Origin: Candidatus Phycosocius bacilliformis
GTDB taxonomy: Bacteria > Pseudomonadota > Alphaproteobacteria > Caulobacterales > Aquidulcibacteraceae
Direction of reading: 5' to 3'
Length of the DNA stretch: 64,000 nt
NCBI RefSeq assembly: GCF_003112735.1
Contig: NZ_BFBR01000001.1
Location: 248,001 to 312,000 of the forward strand
The notes beneath the pieces were generated by a model. It was not told where the DNA came from. It saw only the letters and a list, made by a program, of their open reading frames with translations, and did no database searches. The position numbers and the translations under genes are program-made. Shown piece by piece: positions 9,661 through 18,216 of this stretch (within the stretch, counting starts at the first letter, position 1; each line of letters opens with the position of its first letter).

Positions 9661-9990
9661 TCAGCGCAAGAGTGACTGCGCCTCAAGCGCCATTAATCGG
9701 GCTTCAAGCAAAGCAACCTTGCGCTCCAGAGCGTCGATCCGGGCCTGTTCGGCCAAGCGGGGTTGCGGCACGGGGGTCGAAATCCCGCAGCGATTGGCAA
9801 TCTCAACAGGATCAGCCTTGAGCAGAAGTGCCAAAATCTCGACCTCACGGGCGTCGACTTCACGCTGATCCTTGAAGACCAAAGCCAGATCTTGTGCGGA
9901 CAAACCCAGTGCGTGAGCCAGATCATCCGTAGACAGATTAAGTGCGGCTAGCCGCGCATTGAACCAGGCTGCATCAAAGAAAAGCGCCAT
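9661..9990 (-). CDS. Small XRE-like helix-turn-helix protein with coiled coil
   Basis: A 109-residue protein. Residues about 12-60 (LAALNLSTDDLAHALGLS, then a predicted recognition helix) look like an XRE/Cro-type helix-turn-helix, and the last 35 residues form a heptad-patterned leucine-rich coiled coil suited to dimerisation. This suggests a small DNA-binding regulator, but the regulated genes are unknown. The start at 9990 was chosen because the upstream extension reads into low-quality Trp/Arg-rich sequence shadowing the neighbouring gene. It is last in a co-oriented group with the small membrane protein (5-bp gap) and the glycosyltransferase. Confidence 0.72.
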   Translation of the reverse strand: MALFFDAAWFNARLAALNLSTDDLAHALGLSAQDLALVFKDQREVDAREVEILALLLKADPVEIANRCGISTPVPQPRLAEQARIDALERKVALLEARLMALEAQSLLR

Positions 9991-9995
9991 GGCGC

Positions 9996-10454
9996 TCAAT
10001 CTCCATAAGCATCCCCGCCCCCGCCGCCACGACCGCCCGATGGCGCATTGGCGATGTTGAAAATCACACCACCAATCATGTCGAGCCAACACATCAGTGT
10101 CAGCAAGAAGAAAGTCGACGTGGCAAAGGCCTCAAACACCAAGAACGCACCCGCACAACACAGCGCCAACAAGACCGCCAGCGTATGGTGGATGATGGCA
10201 TAACGGCTGACCCCCACCCCGCGCGTGAGCTCAAAGAACAGAATAAACAGACCCAGCATCAGCAACAGATCGCCACCCGACACAGCCCAAGGCGCGCCAG
10301 ATGGCATGGTCAGCACAAAAGCGCCTCTTTCCATGGCCTGTGTGAAGATATCTGGCCCGCGTGTGGCGGCGGTAATGGCCGCAAAGAAGGCGTAGATCAC
10401 GACCGGCACGGTCAGGATCGGCACCATCTCGAAAATCCGACGTAATACCATCAT
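9996..10454 (-). CDS. Small integral membrane protein, glycine-rich tail
   Basis: A 152-residue protein with about four predicted membrane helices (residues 9-30, 60-77, 88-106 and 110-132) and a short cytoplasmic or periplasmic tail made mostly of glycine. No domain family is recognised. It follows the dolichyl-phosphate-mannose-synthase-like glycosyltransferase by about 50 bp on the same strand and precedes the helix-turn-helix gene by 5 bp, so all three are probably cotranscribed. A role with the glycosyltransferase is possible but unsupported by any motif. Confidence 0.72.
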   Translation of the reverse strand: MMVLRRIFEMVPILTVPVVIYAFFAAITAATRGPDIFTQAMERGAFVLTMPSGAPWAVSGGDLLLMLGLFILFFELTRGVGVSRYAIIHHTLAVLLALCCAGAFLVFEAFATSTFFLLTLMCWLDMIGGVIFNIANAPSGGRGGGGGDAYGD

Positions 10455-10507
10455 CGCAGCGAATCACCCCGTCATCCATCGGCCGCGCGGGCAGAGTGAA
10501 CCCAAGC

Positions 10508-11266
10508 TCACCATTCGTCCACATGGCCGTAGTCACGTCGGCGCGTCCGCAGCCAAATCACACCGAAAAGATCCGTCAGGGCCGCCAGCAAGCGGCCGAG
10601 ATTTGTGTATTTCGACATGCCCGTCGACCGATGCCGATGGTTGACTTCAACAAACTCGGCCAGCGCCCCTTCCCGCTGCACCAATGCAGGCATGTAGCGA
10701 TGCATATGGTCGAAATAGGGCAGGCGCATAAACAGGTCGCGGCGCACGACCTTAATGCCGCAGCCGGAATCATCCGATCCATCTTTCAACAGGGCTTGGC
10801 GGACATGATTGGCCAGACGCGACGCGATCTTCTTGGCTTGGCTATCTTGGCGCTTGACCCGGCGGCCACCCACAAAGCCCAGTTCCTTTGGGGCGTCGGC
10901 CCGGTTGAGTTGCTGGAGCAACTTTGGCAGATCAGCAGGATCGTTCTGGCCGTCCCCATCTAATGTTCCGATCACCGGTGCCCGTGCAGCTATGACACCA
11001 TTCATGATCGCTCGGCTCTGGCCGGCATTCTTGCGATTGGCCAGGACACGTAGGGCTGGATATTCAGCTTTCAGTGCCTGCAATTTGGCGAGCGTGTCGT
11101 CACGAGAGGCATCATCGACAAAAATCATCTCATAGGCCCAGCCATCAAGGGCGGCCGCAATCTCGCCCACCAGACTGGCCACAGCCCCACTCTCATTGTG
11201 AACGGGGACCACGACGGAGATATCAAGGGGCTCTTTGGAAGATGGGGGTGGCTGTGATGAAGACAT
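10508..11266 (-). CDS. Glycosyltransferase family 2, DPM1-like
   Basis: A 252-residue GT-A glycosyltransferase resembling polyprenol-phosphate mannose/glucose synthases. Visible motifs: VVVPVHNESGAVASLV at the nucleotide-binding strand, FVDDASRDDT, and the metal-binding DGDGQNDP. There are no C-terminal membrane helices, so it is the short soluble type that acts at the membrane surface, presumably moving a sugar from a nucleotide donor to undecaprenyl phosphate. Donor and acceptor are not defined by sequence. It lies between sucC (188 bp upstream) and the small membrane protein. Confidence 0.9.
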   Translation of the reverse strand: MSSSQPPPSSKEPLDISVVVPVHNESGAVASLVGEIAAALDGWAYEMIFVDDASRDDTLAKLQALKAEYPALRVLANRKNAGQSRAIMNGVIAARAPVIGTLDGDGQNDPADLPKLLQQLNRADAPKELGFVGGRRVKRQDSQAKKIASRLANHVRQALLKDGSDDSGCGIKVVRRDLFMRLPYFDHMHRYMPALVQREGALAEFVEVNHRHRSTGMSKYTNLGRLLAALTDLFGVIWLRTRRRDYGHVDEW

Positions 11267-11453
11267 GAACGGGCTTTAGCGCGGCACGCCGCCGAGGGCT
11301 AGGTGGCACCTCATGAAAGGCATGGGGTTCGCGCGGCGCTTGGGCCATAGGGCTGACCAATGGTCAGAGCGGCAGAGCCGACTTTGGACACCACGCAAGA
11401 TGACGCAGGGAGGCCACCGCCCCCCTTGCTGCTCATCATGGCACAGTCGATTG

Positions 11454-12656
11454 TTAAGCCGCTTTACGGACGGCTGCGACGATCTTCTGGGCGGCATCGG
11501 CCAGATCATCAGCAGGAACAACTGCCAGACCGCTGTCGCGCAGGATTTTCTTGCCCAACTCGACATTGGTGCCTTCCAGCCGCACCACCAGCGGGACTTT
11601 CAAGCCCACGTCGGTTACGGCTGCCACCACGCCTTCTGCAATCACGTCACAGCGCATGATACCGCCGAAGATATTGACAAGAATGCCCTTCACGGCCGGA
11701 TCAGCCGTGATGATTTTGAACGCGGCGGTCACCTTCTCGCGGGTGGCACCCCCGCCCACGTCGAGGAAGTTGGCAGGCTCTTCGCCATAGAGCTTGATGA
11801 TGTCCATGGTCGCCATCGCCAGACCTGCACCATTGACCATGCAGCCGATTGTGCCGTCGAGCGCAATATAGGCCAGATCATATTTGGAGGCCTCAATTTC
11901 CTTATCGTCTTCTTCCGACAGGTCGCGCATGGCGGCCCATTCGGGGTGACGGAATTCCGCGTTGGAATCAAAGCTCATCTTGGCATCTAGGCAGACGAGC
12001 TTGCCAGTACCTTTTTCAACGATCAGCGGGTTGATCTCGCACATCTCCATGTCGCCCTTGGTGAAGGCGGTATAGAGCTTCACGCACAGATCATGGCATG
12101 CGTCTGCTTGGTCTGAGTTAAGATTCAGCGCTTTTGCCACCGCGGCGCTATTGGCAGGGGTCACCCCGGTCGCCGGATCGATGACGATGGTTGAGATTTT
12201 TTCAGGCGTGTCATGGGCGACGGTTTCAATGTCCATACCGCCGGCTTCGGACGCCACAAAAGCGACCCGGCCTGTGCCACGGTCAACCAGAACCGAGAGA
12301 TATAATTCCCGATCAATATCTGCGCCGCCAGCGATATAAAGCCGCTGGACTTGCTTACCGACCGGGCCGGTTTGGACAGTCACCAAAGTATTCCCCAGCA
12401 TATCCTTGGCATGGGCAGCGACTTCATCGAGATTAAAAGCCAGTCGCACACCGCCCTTGGCTTCTGGTGGCAATTCTTTGAACTTGCCCTTACCGCGGCC
12501 ACCGGCATGGATCTGGGACTTCACCACCCACATCGAACCACCCAGCTTTTGAGCAGCGGCCTTGGCTTCATCTACCGAGAATGCGGCAATACCTGGTGGC
12601 ACGGGCAAGCCATACTGGGCGAGGACTTCTTTGGCCTGATGTTCATGGACGTTCAT
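11454..12656 (-). CDS. sucC: Succinate-CoA ligase [ADP-forming] beta subunit
   Basis: The 400-residue beta subunit of succinyl-CoA synthetase, carrying the ATP-grasp nucleotide site. It opens with [20 protein letters not shown], as SucC proteins do, and contains AGGRGKGKF, the metal-site region [16 protein letters not shown] and the C-terminal [15 protein letters not shown]. The start at 12656 matches the family N-terminus; the longer open frame upstream is not real. It is usually followed directly by sucD, but here sucD lies about 10.8 kb further along the same strand. It is divergent from a cellulose-synthase-like glycosyltransferase, with a 219-bp shared upstream region. Confidence 0.96.
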   Translation of the reverse strand: MNVHEHQAKEVLAQYGLPVPPGIAAFSVDEAKAAAQKLGGSMWVVKSQIHAGGRGKGKFKELPPEAKGGVRLAFNLDEVAAHAKDMLGNTLVTVQTGPVGKQVQRLYIAGGADIDRELYLSVLVDRGTGRVAFVASEAGGMDIETVAHDTPEKISTIVIDPATGVTPANSAAVAKALNLNSDQADACHDLCVKLYTAFTKGDMEMCEINPLIVEKGTGKLVCLDAKMSFDSNAEFRHPEWAAMRDLSEEDDKEIEASKYDLAYIALDGTIGCMVNGAGLAMATMDIIKLYGEEPANFLDVGGGATREKVTAAFKIITADPAVKGILVNIFGGIMRCDVIAEGVVAAVTDVGLKVPLVVRLEGTNVELGKKILRDSGLAVVPADDLADAAQKIVAAVRKAA

Positions 12657-12875
12657 GGATGGATTGCCCCTTGTGCCGTGCAAAACTACTGGCCCGCTTC
12701 TAGCCAGCCCTGCGCAGCCGCGCAACCGCCTGATCCACCCCAGAGGGTGGCAATCCCAGCGCCAGTCACCGCAACCATAAATTACTAGACAGGTATTGGT
12801 TTGATTCGGTTTTCTGGCTTCGGCGATCTTGTATCGTGACGGAGTTGTGTCTGTCGCCGCATGAGGTGAGACACA

Positions 12876-14333
12876 ATGACGCTCAAAGCTTGCGCCAATC
12901 CAGACCCACAGGCCGTCCAACAGGCTGTGGCCAAGGCCTTGGTTGCACTCGCCAAACTGGACCCAAATTTGTCATCGGCCCGGCCAGCCGGACGAACCGT
13001 GTCGACCTTGATCATTTTGTGTCTTGTCCTGGCTCTTCTCGGCCTACTCAAGCCACTGAATTTGAGTTGGATTTCCACCATTTTATTGGGTCTAGGGGTA
13101 CTCATGGCTCTGTTCCGCCTTTGGGCCTGCCTTCAGCCAATAGCCGAGCTCTCACAGCCAATAACTGACCCGAAACAGAACTGGAAAGACACGCACATAC
13201 CGATCTGGACGGTTCTGATTGCCCTTTATCGCGAAGCCAGCAGCGTTCCCGATCTCGTCAACGCGCTCATGGCGCTTGATTGGCCACCAGAGAAGCTGGA
13301 AATCATCTTTGCCTGCGAAAGCGACGATTGGGCCACTCACCGTGCCCTGAGCAAATGCAGCCACTTGCTGTCATTTCGCGTCATAAGCCTTCCACCGGGA
13401 GGACCACGCACAAAGCCACGTGCCTTGCAAACAGCCCTTCCCTTTTGCCAAGGGCGCTTTGTCACAGTTTATGACGCCGAAGACCGGCCGGATCCGGCCC
13501 AGATACGGGCTGCTTTTCAGGCATTCCAGACAGGGCCAAGAAATCTGGCTGTCGTTCAGGCCCCTTTGGTGGTGTGGAACGCAAGCGAAAGCTGGATCAG
13601 TCGACAATTTGCCCTTGATTATGCGGTCTGGTTTCGTGTTGTGTTGCCTGCTTTGAACAAGCTCTCAGGCCTCCTTTTGCTGGGCGGAACCTCCAATCAT
13701 TTCAAGATTGCGCATTTGCGCGCGGCGGGCGGATGGGACCCTTTCAATGTCACGGAGGATGCCGACCTTGGTATTCGGCTGGCGCGCCTTGGTTTTTGTG
13801 CCAGCCTGATTGCACCGCCGACGCTTGAGGAGGGCACACCGACGCTGAGCGGCTGGGTACGTCAAAGGGGCCGCTGGATCCAAGGCCATATTCAAACCTT
13901 CAGCTTGCATCTGCGACAGCCGATAAAACTGACACGGCAATTGGGAGTCCGCGGCTTGCTGGGCTTCTATCTCGGCTTAGCAACCGGGCCACTGCAAGCT
14001 GTCATCTGGCTCATGGCGGGTTCAATGACACTCAGCCTGTCTTTGCAAATCGGCCCGCAACAAGCCTTTATGTGGCATGGGCTGATGTGGCTGATCCAAG
14101 TCCTTGTCAGTGCTGTCGCGATCCAGCGCGATGGAAGGATGGGCCTGTGGTGGGCTTGCCTGACCTGGCCACTTTACCAGCTCTGTCAGATTCCGGCGCT
14201 GTTTCGGGCGCTGTGGCGCATCTATCTTTCACCGTCATTTTGGGACAAAACCAATCATGGTCCCGAGGCACGATTGAAACGTGGCAACACCCCGGTCAAT
14301 CTTCCAGACGGCAAGCAACCCCAAACGGGCTAA
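12876..14333 (+). CDS. Processive-type membrane glycosyltransferase (GT2, BcsA/XagB-like)
   Basis: A 485-residue inner-membrane glycosyltransferase with two membrane helices near residues 45-85, a cytosolic GT-A domain and three or four membrane helices near the C-terminus (about 360-450). It carries the processive GT2 signature: a first Asp in CESDD, the metal-binding DAED, the catalytic TEDADLG and QRGRWIQG (the Q/RXXRW motif). These are the hallmarks of cellulose-, chitin- and hyaluronan-synthase-like enzymes. No PilZ domain or cellulose partner genes are present, so the polymer is unknown. It is divergent from sucC. Confidence 0.86.
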   Translation: MTLKACANPDPQAVQQAVAKALVALAKLDPNLSSARPAGRTVSTLIILCLVLALLGLLKPLNLSWISTILLGLGVLMALFRLWACLQPIAELSQPITDPKQNWKDTHIPIWTVLIALYREASSVPDLVNALMALDWPPEKLEIIFACESDDWATHRALSKCSHLLSFRVISLPPGGPRTKPRALQTALPFCQGRFVTVYDAEDRPDPAQIRAAFQAFQTGPRNLAVVQAPLVVWNASESWISRQFALDYAVWFRVVLPALNKLSGLLLLGGTSNHFKIAHLRAAGGWDPFNVTEDADLGIRLARLGFCASLIAPPTLEEGTPTLSGWVRQRGRWIQGHIQTFSLHLRQPIKLTRQLGVRGLLGFYLGLATGPLQAVIWLMAGSMTLSLSLQIGPQQAFMWHGLMWLIQVLVSAVAIQRDGRMGLWWACLTWPLYQLCQIPALFRALWRIYLSPSFWDKTNHGPEARLKRGNTPVNLPDGKQPQTG

Positions 14334-14354
14334 ACACCGACCGCGACATTTGGC

Positions 14355-14573
14355 ATGGACTGGACACCCACCCTTATCCTGCTTGCCATCGGCATGGCAG
14401 GTTTTGCTTTTGCTTCTTGGCGCGCGTCCAGACCTGCCGTCTTCGGCAAGGTCCGCCTTATCCCGTGGACGACCCTTTCACTCATCTTTGCTGTGCTGAG
14501 CTTGTTCATGCTGGTGCATGTCGTGAACTTGTTGGGCTTTACCACCGGCTCTCAGAACATGGGCTTTCGCTAA
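14355..14573 (+). CDS. Small two-helix membrane protein
   Basis: A 72-residue protein with two hydrophobic helices (about residues 5-21 and 37-58) joined by a basic loop containing SRPAVFGKVRLIPW. It resembles short conserved membrane proteins found in other alphaproteobacteria that share a WRASRP segment, as far as I recall, but I cannot name a family. It starts 21 bp after the stop of the processive glycosyltransferase and could be cotranscribed with it. No catalytic residues are apparent. Confidence 0.68.
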   Translation: MDWTPTLILLAIGMAGFAFASWRASRPAVFGKVRLIPWTTLSLIFAVLSLFMLVHVVNLLGFTTGSQNMGFR

Positions 14574-14669
14574 AGCTGACAGCCTGCGAGGGCTAGCCAG
14601 ACTTGGCCTGCCACACTAAGACTATGGTAACGCCCGTCAGAGGCGACCCTACAGGTGAGCGGAGGCATC

Positions 14670-15860
14670 ATGACAGATCTCGAGACGTTCCGGCTGGAAA
14701 CCCGTGCTTGGCTGGAAGCCAATTGCCCCCCATCCATGCGTACCCCTATGCCAGAAGGTGAAGCCGTCTGGGGCGGACGCAATGCCACGTTTAAGAACCC
14801 CGATGCCAAAGCCTGGTTGGATGCCATGGCATCAAAAGGCTGGACTGCACCGACTTGGCCCAAGGCCTATGGCGGTGGTGGCCTCAACAATGATGAAAAC
14901 CGCATCCTGCAGGATGAGTTACGCCGCATTCAGGCCCGCCCGGCCCTGTTGTCATTCGGGATTTGGATGTTTGGGCCTGTGATCCTGGAATTTGGTACAG
15001 AAGAGCAGAAACAAACTTATCTGCCTGACATGGTTCATGGTCGGACCTGGTGGTGCCAAGGCTATTCCGAGCCCGGCGCGGGCTCAGACCTTGCAGGCCT
15101 GCAAACGCGTGCCGTCTTGGATGGCGATGATTATGTTGTGGATGGTCAAAAGGTGTGGACCTCCTACGCCAATCATGCCGATTGGATGCTGTGTCTTGTG
15201 CGCACCGAACCCAATGCGCCAAAACATGAGGGGATTTCGGTTCTCTTGTTCGACATGAAGACGCCTGGTGTCGAGGTGCGCCCGATCAAGCTGATCTCAG
15301 GGGCATCGCCATTTTGCGAAACCTTCTTGACCAATGTACGCGTGCCCAAGTCCCAGATGCTGGGCCCGCTCAACCGGGGTTGGGATGTCGCCAAGCGCAT
15401 CCTGCAATTTGAACGCACCAATATCTCGGCCTCGGGTTTTGGCAGCGGAGCCGGGCTTGATCTGGTGGAGGCCGCCAAGGACTCAATTGGGCTTGATAAT
15501 GGTAAGCTCGCCAATACCGATCTGCGATCGCGCATCACCCGCCAGCGCATGTATGAGCGCGCCTTCCACCTCACCATGCGGCGCGGCCAAGAAGAGGCCA
15601 AGGCCGGGGCTGAAGTTTCCCATTATGCTTCTGTCCTGAAGATTGCGGCAGCCAAGCTTAATCAGGATAAGACTGAATTATTGGTCGAAGCTCTGGGTAT
15701 GGGGGGGCTTGGCTGGGAAGGCGAGGGCTATCGTCCGGAGGCACTGAAAGCCACGCGCGACTGGCTGCGTGCCAAGGCCAATTCAATTGAAGGTGGCACG
15801 TCCGAAGTCAATCTCAATATCGTGGCCAAGCGCGTACTTGGCCTGCGCGACCATCAATAG
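14670..15860 (+). CDS. Acyl-CoA dehydrogenase, catalytic subunit of a heteromeric pair
   Basis: A 396-residue flavoprotein dehydrogenating an acyl-CoA at the alpha-beta bond. It has the family FAD/substrate loop WWCQGYSEPGAGSDLAGLQT, the QKVWTSYAN strand, and a C-terminal SIEGGTSEVNLNIVAKRVLGL region holding a likely catalytic glutamate. The ATG at 14670 follows GGAGG by seven bases. The second acyl-CoA dehydrogenase starts 9 bp after its stop. Such tandem, unequal pairs form alpha2-beta2 enzymes acting on bulky substrates such as steroid side chains (established for ChsE4-ChsE5); the substrate here is unknown. Confidence 0.92.
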   Translation: MTDLETFRLETRAWLEANCPPSMRTPMPEGEAVWGGRNATFKNPDAKAWLDAMASKGWTAPTWPKAYGGGGLNNDENRILQDELRRIQARPALLSFGIWMFGPVILEFGTEEQKQTYLPDMVHGRTWWCQGYSEPGAGSDLAGLQTRAVLDGDDYVVDGQKVWTSYANHADWMLCLVRTEPNAPKHEGISVLLFDMKTPGVEVRPIKLISGASPFCETFLTNVRVPKSQMLGPLNRGWDVAKRILQFERTNISASGFGSGAGLDLVEAAKDSIGLDNGKLANTDLRSRITRQRMYERAFHLTMRRGQEEAKAGAEVSHYASVLKIAAAKLNQDKTELLVEALGMGGLGWEGEGYRPEALKATRDWLRAKANSIEGGTSEVNLNIVAKRVLGLRDHQ

Positions 15861-15869
15861 GGGGAAGAC

Positions 15870-16982
15870 ATGGCTTTTGCATTAAACGAAGACCAGACCC
15901 TGTTGAAAGATGCCGCCGATGGCTTCTTTGCTGACAAAGCACCCGTTTCGGCTTTCCGGAAATTGCGTGATGGAAAACAGACCTTAGCCCCTGATTTGTG
16001 GGATGAAATCGGTGCCATGGGCTTTACCGGCGCGCTGATCCCTGAGGCGCATGGCGGCTCAGACATGGGGCTTCGGGCGATGGGGCTGATTTTGGAAGCC
16101 CAGGCGAGAACTTTGGGGACCTCACCTTTGTTCCAAACTGGCCTGATGGCGGCTATGGCGGTGAAATTGGCGGGTACAGAGGCGCAGAAAGCGGCCTATC
16201 TGCCAAAGATCGCCAGTGGCGAGGTCAGTTTCGCGTTTGCCCTCGATGAGGGTGCCCATCACGCCCCCGACAAGATTGCCACCACAGCGGTAAAGGCTGC
16301 CCAAGGCTGGACCCTGTCAGGGACAAAGCGCTTTGTTCCAGATGGCAGCCATGCGGCTATCCTCATCGTGCTGGCCCGCCTCGATGACGGTCTTGCGGCT
16401 TTCCTGGTGCCCGCAGACGCCCAGGGTATTAGCAGAAAGCCACTTTCTGGGGTGGATTCCCGCGATCTGGCAGATATTGATTGCGAAGCCGTCTCTGTCG
16501 ATGCCGACGCCTTGCTGGGTGGCGGGCCGCTAGACCCAGCCACACTTGACCTCATCTTGGACTATGGCCGCGTCGGCATTGCGTGTGAGATGATGGGCCT
16601 TATTGGCGCAGCCTTTGACATGACCCATGATTATCTCAAGACGCGGACCCAATTTGGCCAGCTGATCGGCTCGTTCCAAGCCCTTCAACATCGGGCCGCC
16701 ACAATGTTGGTGGAGATTGAATTGACGCGCTCCTGTGTGGTTGCTGCCATCGACGCAATCGAACGCGGCAAGGGTGTCGGTGAGGCCGTCAGTTTGGCCA
16801 AAGCCCGTGCGGGCGATACGCTCCAACTGGTGACCAATGAGACCATCCAGATGCATGGCGGCATTGGCATGACGGATGCCCATGACAGCGGTCTTTATCT
16901 GAAGCGGGCACGGGTTCTTGAAGCCGTCTACGGATCAAGTGCCTTTCACCGCGATCGGTGGGCCAAACTGAACGGCTACTAG
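15870..16982 (+). CDS. Acyl-CoA dehydrogenase, partner subunit lacking the usual C-terminal glutamate
   Basis: A 370-residue acyl-CoA dehydrogenase-fold protein with the N-terminal helical domain (LNEDQTLLKDAADGFF), a middle beta domain and a C-terminal domain with TRTQFGQLIGSFQALQHR and QMHGGIGMTD, both expected in the family. At the end, where catalytic subunits carry the EGGTSE-type segment, it has VYGSSAFHRDRWAKL, with no glutamate at the expected place. This fits the non-catalytic half of a heterotetrameric enzyme with the preceding gene. A GGGGGAAG ribosome-binding site lies between the genes, and cotranscription is near certain. Confidence 0.9.
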   Translation: MAFALNEDQTLLKDAADGFFADKAPVSAFRKLRDGKQTLAPDLWDEIGAMGFTGALIPEAHGGSDMGLRAMGLILEAQARTLGTSPLFQTGLMAAMAVKLAGTEAQKAAYLPKIASGEVSFAFALDEGAHHAPDKIATTAVKAAQGWTLSGTKRFVPDGSHAAILIVLARLDDGLAAFLVPADAQGISRKPLSGVDSRDLADIDCEAVSVDADALLGGGPLDPATLDLILDYGRVGIACEMMGLIGAAFDMTHDYLKTRTQFGQLIGSFQALQHRAATMLVEIELTRSCVVAAIDAIERGKGVGEAVSLAKARAGDTLQLVTNETIQMHGGIGMTDAHDSGLYLKRARVLEAVYGSSAFHRDRWAKLNGY

Positions 16983-17091
16983 AGATTACCCCGACCAAAG
17001 ATGGTTTCTGACCGAGTCCCGCAACGAAATATCAATGTGTTTCGGGTATTAAGTGTACAGATTTTGCATCAGGTCACGTCAGGGGTGAAAC

Positions 17092-18216
17092 ATGCGCCAT
17101 CAGGTTCTGCACTTTGAAAATGGCAGCTGGCAACTTCCAGAGGACTTCGAAAGTCAGGCTTACGAAGTCGCATTTGTTTTCCTTGATCCAGAGATAGCTC
17201 GGTCAACTGAGGCGTTTTCAACGCTCAGCGCCTTGATGCCGAATACGCAAGTTATCGGCTGCACCACCGGCGGGGAGATTGCCAATCGCCAAGCCTATGT
17301 TGGGGGTGGCTTCGCGGCCTGCTTGGGTTTCGACAATGTGAGCGTGCAAGTCGTGGAAGCCGATATTGGGGCAGCCAGTGAAAGCGCAGCCCTGGGCGAA
17401 AAGCTGGCCGCCAGCTTTACCGGTGGCGATTTGGCTGGGGTCTTCATTGTCTCAGACGGCGCACGGGTGAATGGATCGGCTTTGGTGGAAGGGTTCCGAA
17501 AAATCCTAGGGCCACATGCATCCATTAACGGCGGCCTGGCCGGAGATGGCGATCGCTTCGGGGAGACACTCGTGGGCTATCGCGGTGCCTTGGCACCGGG
17601 CAAAGTTGTCGCGGTTGGCTTCTTCGGTAGCGGGCTAAGATTGCGGACCGGCTCATTCGGTGGCTGGGAAGTTTTTGGCCCGATGCGCAAAATCACCAAA
17701 TCTGATGGCAATACGCTTTACCAGCTCGACAACAAGTCTGCTCTTGAGCTTTACAAACGCTATCTGGGCGATGAGGCCGACAAGCTGCCTGGATCGGCTC
17801 TCTTTTATCCGCTCCAAGTCAGCAATCCCGCAAACCCCGCCGACACAGTGGTTCGCACCATCTTGGGAATTGATGAGACGACAGGTGCCATGACCTTTGC
17901 CGGCGACATGCCCGAGGGTTGGACCGCGCAATTGATGGTCGGCGAAACCAATGGGCTGATCGAAGGGGCTGGCAAGGCAGGCCTTGCTGCCGCTGGCGGC
18001 AGCGCAGATAGCTTTGCCATGTTGGTGTCCTGTATTGGACGGCGACTGCTTTTGGGCCAACGGGCAACTGAGGAAGTACGGGCCGTGGTTGACGCTCTGG
18101 GCGGTATCGCCCACGCAGGCTTTTATTCCTATGGAGAGATTTCACCCAATGGGTTCCAAGGCACTTGCAATCTGCACAATCAAACCATGACCGTGACGGT
18201 GTTTGAGGCAGCCTAA
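17092..18216 (+). CDS. FIST-domain sensory protein, NosP-like
   Basis: A 374-residue soluble protein made of FIST_N (about residues 25-220, with VIGCTTGGEI near residue 55 and INGGLAGDG) and FIST_C (about 225-355, with YPLQVSNPA and SCIGRRLLLGQR). FIST proteins are small-molecule sensors; the NosP group binds haem and nitric oxide and controls an adjacent histidine kinase. Its TAA stop overlaps the ATG of the next gene, which is a hybrid histidine kinase, exactly the NosP/NahK arrangement. NO or haem binding is inferred from family and context, not from a residue I can point to. A GGGGTG ribosome-binding site precedes the ATG. Confidence 0.85.
   Translation: MRHQVLHFENGSWQLPEDFESQAYEVAFVFLDPEIARSTEAFSTLSALMPNTQVIGCTTGGEIANRQAYVGGGFAACLGFDNVSVQVVEADIGAASESAALGEKLAASFTGGDLAGVFIVSDGARVNGSALVEGFRKILGPHASINGGLAGDGDRFGETLVGYRGALAPGKVVAVGFFGSGLRLRTGSFGGWEVFGPMRKITKSDGNTLYQLDNKSALELYKRYLGDEADKLPGSALFYPLQVSNPANPADTVVRTILGIDETTGAMTFAGDMPEGWTAQLMVGETNGLIEGAGKAGLAAAGGSADSFAMLVSCIGRRLLLGQRATEEVRAVVDALGGIAHAGFYSYGEISPNGFQGTCNLHNQTMTVTVFEAA

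Noticed and set aside
12657-12920. N-terminal extension of the sucC reading frame
   Set aside because: The family N-terminus [10 protein letters not shown] begins at 12656, and the extension has no homology and overlaps the divergent gene.
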